Below, piece by piece: positions 1 to 6,076 of a DNA stretch of 39,589 nucleotides. Both the position numbers and the translations under genes were made by a program. The notes beneath the pieces were generated by a model that worked only from the letters and a program-made list of their open reading frames with translations, was not told where the DNA came from and did not search any database. The DNA comes from an uncultured Burkholderiales bacterium. GTDB lineage: Bacteria > Pseudomonadota > Gammaproteobacteria > Burkholderiales > Burkholderiaceae_A. Numbering within the stretch: the first letter of the stretch is position 1; each line of letters opens with the position of its first letter. The stretch covers positions 1 to 39,589 of the forward strand of contig CALMJH010000039.1 in NCBI GenBank assembly GCA_937864175.1, read 5' to 3'.

Positions 1-1023
1 GTCTGCGCTCAGAAGCCACTCCGACCAACGTCGGGAGCTGAGACCAGCATAGGCCTGTCTCACCGCCTGCCCATTCGCTGGATTTAAGTGCTCTAGATGG
101 ATCCTGCCTGTCTCGGAAACGCTGAGGCCTTGGCTCCATTTGAGTTGTTGAAGCTGTCGGCCGAAGAAAGTCTCGTAGACCCGCTCGTTGGGGCCCAGCA
201 GAAGTGGGGAGTGGGTCCAGGGCAGAGAGACCAGTTGCCGCTGGCCGTCAGCCCCCAGGACTTCCACCTGAAGCAGGCCAGGACCAGGGCTCCCCACCGG
301 CCCCGAGACCTGGTACTGGCCCGTTCCGAGCAGGCTGGTTGTGTAGAGCGCCTGTCCATTGGGATCTAAAAAACGAAGCCGTGCGGGCGAACTCAACAGC
401 AGGCTTGAGTGGGTCTGCGACTGGCGCAGCGGCTGCGCGCGATTGGTGTAGGAGAGGCCACGTTGGGTGGTTGGTGCCTGAGGAAGTCCTAGACCCAAGA
501 CCTGGTCTCCAAGGGAGAGCAGACCCCCTTGGCCAAGAAAGGTCTCGGCGGCCCAGTTGGTGCTCGAGGCGGTAGGGCTCTGTGTTCGTTGCAAGGACCA
601 CTGGGCCTGGCGGTAGCTGGCCGTGAGCCCAAGGGTCTGATTCTGTTGTCCTGCAAGGAGATCCAGGGCCAGGCTCGGCAGGGTGGAGACCCTGGGGTCT
701 TGGTTTTGCAGGAGTGCCAAGCCTGCGGACCAGTCTGGCAGGCGGCCAATCTGCAGAGGTCTCGGTCTAAGAAGCTCTGGAGCAAGGTTGAGCTTCGCAA
801 TTCCTGCAGCTGCATCGATTCGACACTCAACCCCTTCGCCAGAGAGGTCCTCGTAGACCAGTTCTTGGTGGGTGCGCTGGCGAAGTCTTCCTGGCAATAC
901 CTGCGCCTGAAGCTCGGGTAGGTGGATCAGGCAGGACGATGGGCCAGTGACCAAGACCTCTGTCCCACGGGAGAGCTGTTGGCCATTGAGTTCAACGGCC
1001 AACAGCAGGCTGGCCAGTATCAC
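1..1023 (-). CDS. Outer-membrane fimbrial usher, N-terminal part (runs off window)
   Basis: The reverse strand stays open from about 1023 to the left edge, giving 341 codons of an unfinished protein. It reads as the N-terminal half of a chaperone-usher outer-membrane usher: a short hydrophobic leader (VILASLLLAVELNGQ), then the family's N-terminal domain and early barrel strands with FLDPNGQALYTTSLLGTGQY and QVEVLGADGQRQLVSLPW, both typical of ushers of the Csu / spore-coat-U type. It would form the pore through which chaperone-bound subunits are assembled and exported. The GTG at 1023 overlaps the chaperone stop (GTGA), which suggests translational coupling. No upstream ATG or GTG lies in frame in the preceding 60 bases, and the leader from this GTG lacks the usual basic residues, so the start is uncertain. 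The C-terminal half and any tip adhesin lie outside the window. Confidence 0.85.
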   Translation of the reverse strand, partial: MILASLLLAVELNGQQLSRGTEVLVTGPSSCLIHLPELQAQVLPGRLRQRTHQELVYEDLSGEGVECRIDAAAGIAKLNLAPELLRPRPLQIGRLPDWSAGLALLQNQDPRVSTLPSLALDLLAGQQNQTLGLTASYRQAQWSLQRTQSPTASSTNWAAETFLGQGGLLSLGDQVLGLGLPQAPTTQRGLSYTNRAQPLRQSQTHSSLLLSSPARLRFLDPNGQALYTTSLLGTGQYQVSGPVGSPGPGLLQVEVLGADGQRQLVSLPWTHSPLLLGPNERVYETFFGRQLQQLKWSQGLSVSETGRIHLEHLNPANGQAVRQAYAGLSSRRWSEWLLSAD

Positions 1024-1604
1024 GGCTGTAAGGCGGTCTGGGTGCTTCGGCAGAGTTCGGTGGTCTCGCCCGGTAGCAGGGTGAGGGGGCCTTGCAGATC
1101 TGACGACAGCAGCAGACGAACGGCGAGCGGCTCTGGATTCTTGAAGGGATGACAGCCAGGTGTGGCTGGCAGGCTTGGACGAAACGCCACAGGCTCCTGC
1201 GCCTGCCGGTAGACCGGAAGGCTAAATCTGAAGCGAAATGCCAAGCCCTGGCCAAGCCCCTCTTGATCTGGAAGTTGCTCGACCAGTACTCGGTGATAGG
1301 CGGACTTGTTCTGGACCCGCGCACGTATCACCTGCCGACCCCCAGCCTCTAGACCAAAGAAGCGGGGCGAGACCTCTCCGGCGGCGGGTGTGGGCTCGGG
1401 CTGGCCCGGCTCCCAGTAGACGAGGCGTACGGACCACCTTGAGTGGGAGCTGAGGCTTGAGCGGACCTCGGTGACGATAATGCCGCCGGGGTCTGGATGG
1501 AGTTGGGGTGGCGTAATGGCCAGTGCTGACCAGGCCAGCTGGGGGACAAGTACCAGGCTGGCCAGGGTCAGACTGACGCGCCACAGACAAGGGCGGCGCG
1601 CCAT
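1020..1604 (-). CDS. Periplasmic pilus assembly chaperone (PapD-like, Csu type)
   Basis: The product has 194 residues with a clear signal peptide (MARRPCLWRVSLTLASLVLVPQLAWS). The first immunoglobulin-like domain carries the family pattern of an edge strand, a basic strand (RWSVRLVYW), and the segment SPRFFGLEAGGRQVIRARV, which matches the SP..F.L.PG..Q.IR.. motif of PapD-type chaperones. It would hold pilus subunits in the periplasm by donor-strand complementation and hand them to the usher. It is short: the family is usually 230-250 residues, so the second domain is compact or reduced. It lies 1 bp after the subunit gene and overlaps the usher by 4 bp, so the three are one operon. Assignment rests on the first domain and the context. 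Confidence 0.85.
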   Translation of the reverse strand: MARRPCLWRVSLTLASLVLVPQLAWSALAITPPQLHPDPGGIIVTEVRSSLSSHSRWSVRLVYWEPGQPEPTPAAGEVSPRFFGLEAGGRQVIRARVQNKSAYHRVLVEQLPDQEGLGQGLAFRFRFSLPVYRQAQEPVAFRPSLPATPGCHPFKNPEPLAVRLLLSSDLQGPLTLLPGETTELCRSTQTALQP

Positions 1605-1605
1605 G

Positions 1606-2085
1606 CTAGTAGGTCACTGTGGCGACAATGGTGTCGGCGTAGGAACCGGTATTCGTAATGCTCTGTCCCGCGAACACGCGTCCATAGACAGGAATTTTTT
1701 GCAGGGAGCCAGTGCCGGTTCCTGAGACTGTGTTTGAAGAGTCCCACGCCGATGTTCTTGCTGCATTAGAGAATAGTCCGTAGCTAACGTAGCTGGCACC
1801 CCAAGCCATCCGCCGAGTCTGATTAAAGTTTGCCCCATTGCTCAGAGCCACCTGATACGTTGTGCCAGAGGAGCAGTCGACAGAGAGCTCCGAGGTGCTG
1901 TCCACATTTGATGTGGTGCCAGTAGTGATGGCATCAAAGGCTAAATCTGTTCCGCTGATGGTGCAGGACGCATTGACCTGAATACGTGAGTCAAATGTCG
2001 AGGACCTCGTTTCAGCCCAGGCTGCGCCCGAAGCGAGGCCCGCTGCCAGTGCAGTCACCAGAATGCGTTTTTGAAGGATCTTCAT
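1606..2085 (-). CDS. Spore coat U-like (SCPU) secreted pilus subunit
   Basis: The 159-residue protein has a cleavable signal peptide ending near AAWA-E and a single SCPU domain. Supporting signs are the paired cysteines (NASCTISG and SVDCSSGTTYQVAL), the GANFNQTRRM segment, and the ending DTIVATVTY, which is the hallmark C-terminal beta strand used for donor-strand exchange. This is the structural subunit of Csu-type pili, which in Acinetobacter and relatives promote attachment to surfaces. The start is supported by AGGAGAG just upstream. It is the first gene of the pilus operon and follows the response regulator gene by 125 bp on the same strand. Its base composition looks lower in G+C than the surrounding genes. 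Confidence 0.88.
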   Translation of the reverse strand: MKILQKRILVTALAAGLASGAAWAETRSSTFDSRIQVNASCTISGTDLAFDAITTGTTSNVDSTSELSVDCSSGTTYQVALSNGANFNQTRRMAWGASYVSYGLFSNAARTSAWDSSNTVSGTGTGSLQKIPVYGRVFAGQSITNTGSYADTIVATVTY

Positions 2086-2103
2086 GGTCTCTCCTGAAAG
2101 GGA

Positions 2104-2122
2104 CCAGCCCGGGATGGGCTGG
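2104..2122 (-). promoter_or_regulatory. Leader hairpin before the pilus subunit gene
   Basis: A perfect 7-bp stem (CCAGCCC / GGGCTGG) with a 5-nt loop lies directly upstream of the Shine-Dalgarno of the SCPU gene, between it and the response-regulator gene. No U-tract follows, so it is not a standard terminator. It could be an mRNA-stabilising or translation-modulating element. Confidence 0.35.
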
Positions 2123-2143
2123 CTCAGGCGAGACTCTGCCGAG

Positions 2144-2158
2144 CGGTCGACCGATCGG
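2144..2158. promoter_or_regulatory. Overlapping palindromes upstream of the pilus operon (possible operator)
   Basis: CGGTCGACCG (2144-2153) is a perfect 10-bp palindrome that overlaps a second one, CCGATCGG (2151-2158). They lie 59 bp or more upstream of the SCPU start and after the stop of the response-regulator gene, where an operator for that regulator would be expected. Binding is not shown by the sequence. Confidence 0.25.
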
Positions 2159-2210
2159 GCAGCCGGTCAAATGGCCAGTGTCAGCATTTCCAACAGGGGC
2201 CCTTGCGAAC

Positions 2211-2822
2211 TTATTCGGCTGGACGGACGATCCCGAAACGTTTCATGAAGTAATAGAGATTTTCTCGGTTGATATTGAGCCGGCGGGAGGTCTCGGAGAC
2301 ATTAAATTCAGCCTCGTTCAGGGTATTTCGTATGAGTTTTTCCATGAGGGCCTCGCGGGCCTGCTTCAGCCCCTCCTCGGTGGAGGTGTCTGCCACCACC
2401 ATGACGGAGAACTTCTGGTCCTCGAGCCGCAGCTTTTTCTCGTTGCGGAGCCAGAGTTCGGCCTGGTTAATGGCGAACTCCAGGTGGTCCCTCTTAAAGG
2501 GCTTGGTGAGCATGCTCATGGCCCCAAACTCCACCACGCATTTCTGGGCCTCTTCGTGGCTCTGGCCCGAGAGAACGATGACCTTTCGCAGGCTATTCCA
2601 GGTCTGGACTGCCGTGAGGAATCGCAGGCCCTCGGAGATGTCCTGTGGAGCGGGGGGGAGCCCCAGGTCTAGCAACACCAACTCGAGTTCTGGGTCTCCT
2701 TGGAGCATGGCCAGTGCATCGCTGGCGTTATCGGCCTCGTCGACCGAATGTCCAAGCGATTCCACCAGGTCTCGCAGCATTTGCCGCAGGGAGACGTCGT
2801 CTTCAACAATCAAAATTCTCAT
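2211..2822 (-). CDS. Response regulator, REC domain plus Fis-type HTH
   Basis: The 203-residue protein has a receiver domain at about 1-120 with the acidic pocket E7-D8-D9, the phospho-acceptor D52 (LVLLDLGLP), S85 (VIVLSGQ) and K107 (LTKPF). A linker follows, then a C-terminal Fis-type helix-turn-helix at about 160-197 (NVSETSRRLNINRENLYYFM). There is no AAA+ domain, so it resembles RegA/ActR-like regulators and not NtrC proper, and should act without sigma-54. The start is fixed by the N-terminal beta strand MRILIVEDD. It is divergent from the histidine kinase gene, its likely partner, and lies upstream of the pilus operon on the same strand. Control of the pilus is an inference from that position. 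Confidence 0.9.
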   Translation of the reverse strand: MRILIVEDDVSLRQMLRDLVESLGHSVDEADNASDALAMLQGDPELELVLLDLGLPPAPQDISEGLRFLTAVQTWNSLRKVIVLSGQSHEEAQKCVVEFGAMSMLTKPFKRDHLEFAINQAELWLRNEKKLRLEDQKFSVMVVADTSTEEGLKQAREALMEKLIRNTLNEAEFNVSETSRRLNINRENLYYFMKRFGIVRPAE

Positions 2823-2841
2823 ACGGAAATGGTAGCCAAAG

Positions 2842-4821
2842 ATGCATGAGTTGAGTCACCAGACCTCTGTGGTCATCTTGTCCTTGTTCGTCGCGGTCTT
2901 CTCCTCGGCAGTCTCGTATCTTCTTGCCAGCCGCGGTGCTCTTGGCCAGATCCGCAACCATCGGCTCTGGATCATCGGATCCGCCCTCTGTCTGGCCGTT
3001 GGACTCTGGTCCATGCATTTCCTGGGCATCCTGGCCTTGCGCATACCCATTCGTCTTCATCTCGACCCCTGGCTGACTGCGGCTTCTTTTCTCCCGGCGG
3101 TCTTGGGCGCTTGGGCCCTACTGGCTAGCGCCCGGCAGCCCCTGGTTCGGCCTGGTCCAATGTTGTTGGGCTCAGGTGGCCTCGCATCCGGTGTGGTCTG
3201 CATGCACTACCTGGGTATGGCGGCGATTGACCATCAGCCCGCACCGACGTTCTCACTGGTTAGCATTTGGATGGCGGTGGCCTGGGCCTGGTTGGCAAGT
3301 CTGGTGGCCTATCGTGCTTACCAGAGGCTGCTCTCTTCGAAAGTTGCGTCTACGGCCCGGCAGGTTACTTTCACAAGCTCGTTGATGGGCTTGGCGATTA
3401 CGGGCATGCATTACCTGGCCATGAGTGGGACCAGTCTGGGGGCACAGGGCCTCTGCCTCACATCAAGCCTGGTCTCCGGGTCGGCGAGCCCTGCGGGAGA
3501 CCTGCAGGGACTACAGGTGGCAGCCGAAAACCTCTGGCTGGCGGCGATAATTTTTTTACTGCTCATGGTGGTCCAGGTTGCAGGGCTTCTGGCGGCCATC
3601 TATGACGCGCGACTGGAGGACCAGCACATGCGACAGGTTCGCGCGTTGGCCTCCGAAAACCGTCGGCTAGATGAGCGCGCAGACGATTTGTCGGCCAGGC
3701 TCACCCATGAGCAGTCTATTCATCGGGCAGCACTGGATGCCACCCAAGATGTCATCTTCGCCTGGTGCGGCTTTGAGCGGACCTTCTTTGTCTCACCGGC
3801 GGTGCATGCGCTTTGGGGCTTGCCATCGGATCATGCCCTACACGCACTGGAGGACCTTCAGGCCTTCATGGTTCCTGCGGATCGCCTTAACTTTGAAGAG
3901 GCGATTGCTGCGATGGTGTCCGGTGAGCGAGCGGATCACTCACAGACTCTGGAGATTCGGCGTGGTGACGGTCAGCAGCGCTGGCTGAGCGTTCGGGCCC
4001 GAGTCACCACCCGGACCCGTCGCCCCATGATTGTGGGCGCCTTTACGGACATCACAGCGCTTAAGCAAAGAGAGTTAGAGGCCCTTGCGGTGGCCGATCA
4101 ACAGCGGGAACTGGCTGCCTTTCGGGGGCAGATTGTGCGCATCGTTAGCCATGAACTTAGAACGCCTCTCACGGTGTTGGCTACGGGCACCGAGCTGCTT
4201 CGGTCTCGTTGCCAGCCAAGTCCTGGGCTACCCCCCGAGAAGATGGCCAGCTACTTTCAGAACATGGACGATGCCTTGGAGCAGGTGAAGGCGGTCTTGG
4301 CCGAGGTCCTGCAGTACAACAAGCTCGAGACCGGTGAACTGGTCAACACGCCGCGTTGCCTCGATTTGCTTGGCCAGATTGATCAGACGGTGAAGATGGT
4401 CTGCAAGGGGGCCCAAGTGCCTCTGGAACGAGTCCGTCTGTCGGTTGATGTACAGACCAGCCAGTTGATGTGCGATCCGTTTCTGCTGGAGCAGGTCTTA
4501 AGAAACCTGCTGACCAATGCGGTGAAGTACGGCCTGGGAAAGCCCGTCTTTCTTCGGGCGGTGGCCGATGAGGACCGCCTGTCGATTGAGGTGGAGGACC
4601 AGGGGCTCGGCGTCTCAGATGATCTCCTGGAGCGGCTCTTTCAGCCCTTTGCCCGTGGGGCCAATGCGGCCCACCTGCCTGGCACGGGGCTGGGCCTGTC
4701 CATTGCCCATCGAGCTGCTAGCGTCATGGGTGGTGAGTTACGGCTGCTGCGCAGCAACAATACCGGGAGTGTCTTTGGTCTGAGCCTGCCGGTTCAGCCC
4801 TGCTCGCCCGGGCCCATCTAG
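2842..4821 (+). CDS. MHYT-PAS sensor histidine kinase
   Basis: The 659-residue membrane kinase opens with an MHYT sensor of about seven transmembrane segments (residues 8-255). Its three motifs are visible at MHF 58-60, MHY 121-123 and MHY 189-191; this domain is proposed to bind copper and sense oxygen, CO or NO. A short coiled segment (255-290) leads to a PAS domain (about 290-405). The kinase core follows: H-box VSHELRTPL with H437, N-box around N555-N559, G1 DQGLG at 586-590 and G2 GTGLGLS at 614-620. All key residues are intact. It is encoded divergently from the REC-Fis regulator, so the two probably form one signalling pair. No good Shine-Dalgarno precedes the ATG, but the next in-frame ATG is inside the first MHYT motif. 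Confidence 0.92.
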   Translation: MHELSHQTSVVILSLFVAVFSSAVSYLLASRGALGQIRNHRLWIIGSALCLAVGLWSMHFLGILALRIPIRLHLDPWLTAASFLPAVLGAWALLASARQPLVRPGPMLLGSGGLASGVVCMHYLGMAAIDHQPAPTFSLVSIWMAVAWAWLASLVAYRAYQRLLSSKVASTARQVTFTSSLMGLAITGMHYLAMSGTSLGAQGLCLTSSLVSGSASPAGDLQGLQVAAENLWLAAIIFLLLMVVQVAGLLAAIYDARLEDQHMRQVRALASENRRLDERADDLSARLTHEQSIHRAALDATQDVIFAWCGFERTFFVSPAVHALWGLPSDHALHALEDLQAFMVPADRLNFEEAIAAMVSGERADHSQTLEIRRGDGQQRWLSVRARVTTRTRRPMIVGAFTDITALKQRELEALAVADQQRELAAFRGQIVRIVSHELRTPLTVLATGTELLRSRCQPSPGLPPEKMASYFQNMDDALEQVKAVLAEVLQYNKLETGELVNTPRCLDLLGQIDQTVKMVCKGAQVPLERVRLSVDVQTSQLMCDPFLLEQVLRNLLTNAVKYGLGKPVFLRAVADEDRLSIEVEDQGLGVSDDLLERLFQPFARGANAAHLPGTGLGLSIAHRAASVMGGELRLLRSNNTGSVFGLSLPVQPCSPGPI

Positions 4822-4861
4822 TCGTGGGGCCACTGCTGCGGGGATTGTCATACGCCTGCGC

Positions 4862-4867
4862 CATAAT
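4862..4867 (+). promoter_or_regulatory. -10-like hexamer of the amidohydrolase gene (leaderless candidate)
   Basis: CATAAT (5 of 6 to TATAAT) ends 6 nt before the ATG at 4874, so transcription would begin at or next to the start codon. No Shine-Dalgarno is present. No convincing -35 lies at normal spacing. Confidence 0.3.
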
Positions 4868-4873
4868 GCAACC

Positions 4874-6076
4874 ATGAACCTGCATGATCTTTTTGCTGAC
4901 CAACGACTGGCCGACTTCAAAACTATTCGGCGGGATCTCCATGCCCATCCCGAACTGAAGTTCGAAGAGTTTCGGACTGCACGGCTGGTGGCCGACCAGC
5001 TGCGCCTCATGGGAGTGGATGAAGTCCACGAAGGCATCGGGGGCACCGGTGTGGTGGGCCTGGTTCGGGGACAGAGGGCCAGCGACCGCATGATTGGCCT
5101 TCGGGCTGACATGGATGCGCTTCCTATTACCGAGTCCAACAGCTTTGCCCACAGCAGCCGCCATCTGGGCAAGATGCATGCCTGTGGTCACGATGGCCAT
5201 ACCGCCATGCTGCTCGCTGGCGCACGACTCCTGGTGGAGTCTCGGGCCTTCGCCGGAACTGTTGCCCTGATTTTTCAGCCGGCCGAGGAGGGCGGTGGTG
5301 GCGCCAAGGCCATGATTGACGATGGCCTCTTTGCAAGGTTTAACTGCCAGGAAGTCTACGCAATCCACAACTGGCCAGGCCTTCGAGAGGGTGAGTTTGG
5401 ATTCAACCCAGGCCCCATGATGGCTTCGAGCAATCAGTTTCATGTGGTGATCGAGGGCAAGGGGGCCCATGCGGCCATGCCCCATCTGGGCGTCGACCCA
5501 GTGCTAGTGGCCAGTCACCTGGTGCAGGCTTTTCAGTCTGTCGTTACGCGAACGAGTAAGCCGATTGATTCGGTGGTCTTGTCTGTGACGCAGATTCAGG
5601 CGGGTGAGGCGATTAATGTCATCCCCAACACCTGCACCCTTCGAGGTACCGTGAGGACCTTCAGCCTCGCAGCACTCGATGTCGTAGAGACGGCCATGGC
5701 AAGGATTTGTGACCAGTTGCCACTGGCATTTGGAGCCCATGCCCAGTTCAGTTTTGAGCGCCAGTACCCGCCGACCATCAACCACGAGGGACCAACCCAG
5801 GCTGCGGCAGAGGTGGCCCGGTCACTTCTGGGGCCAGACCTGGTGGTGATGCCGGTCGAGCCCACTATGGGCGCAGAAGATTTTGCTTACATGCTGCTCG
5901 AGCGTCCCGGGAGCTATATCTTCTTGGGCAATGGGGACTTCAGTGGGGCCCACCGTGACCAAGGCCATGGGCTTGGTCCGTGTGCGCTTCACAACCCAAG
6001 TTACGACTTCAACGACCGCCTCATTCCTATTGGGGCCCACTACTGGCTGGCTCTGGCACAGGCCCGCCTGGCCTAG
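4874..6076 (+). CDS. M20-family amidohydrolase (hippurate / N-acyl amino acid hydrolase type)
   Basis: The 400-residue cytoplasmic enzyme matches the M20D aminoacylase/hippuricase family in length and motifs. It opens with RRDLHAHPELKFEE, then MHACGHDGHTAMLL gives metal ligands C104 and H106. FQPAEEGGGGA gives the general-base/metal pair E138-E139, AIHNWPG gives H165, and LHNPSYDFND gives the last ligand H373. The lid/dimerisation domain sits at about 185-295. Enzymes of this type cleave amide bonds of N-acyl amino acids, or act on hippurate or indole-acetyl conjugates; the exact substrate is not readable. The gene ends on a CTAG tetranucleotide whose complement is also the stop of pepN on the other strand. 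It appears to be a single-gene unit. Confidence 0.88.
   Translation: MNLHDLFADQRLADFKTIRRDLHAHPELKFEEFRTARLVADQLRLMGVDEVHEGIGGTGVVGLVRGQRASDRMIGLRADMDALPITESNSFAHSSRHLGKMHACGHDGHTAMLLAGARLLVESRAFAGTVALIFQPAEEGGGGAKAMIDDGLFARFNCQEVYAIHNWPGLREGEFGFNPGPMMASSNQFHVVIEGKGAHAAMPHLGVDPVLVASHLVQAFQSVVTRTSKPIDSVVLSVTQIQAGEAINVIPNTCTLRGTVRTFSLAALDVVETAMARICDQLPLAFGAHAQFSFERQYPPTINHEGPTQAAAEVARSLLGPDLVVMPVEPTMGAEDFAYMLLERPGSYIFLGNGDFSGAHRDQGHGLGPCALHNPSYDFNDRLIPIGAHYWLALAQARLA

Noticed and set aside
2123-2210. A sigma-54 promoter upstream of the pilus operon
   Set aside because: The best GG-N10 match lacks the GC at -12, and the adjacent regulator has no AAA+ domain.
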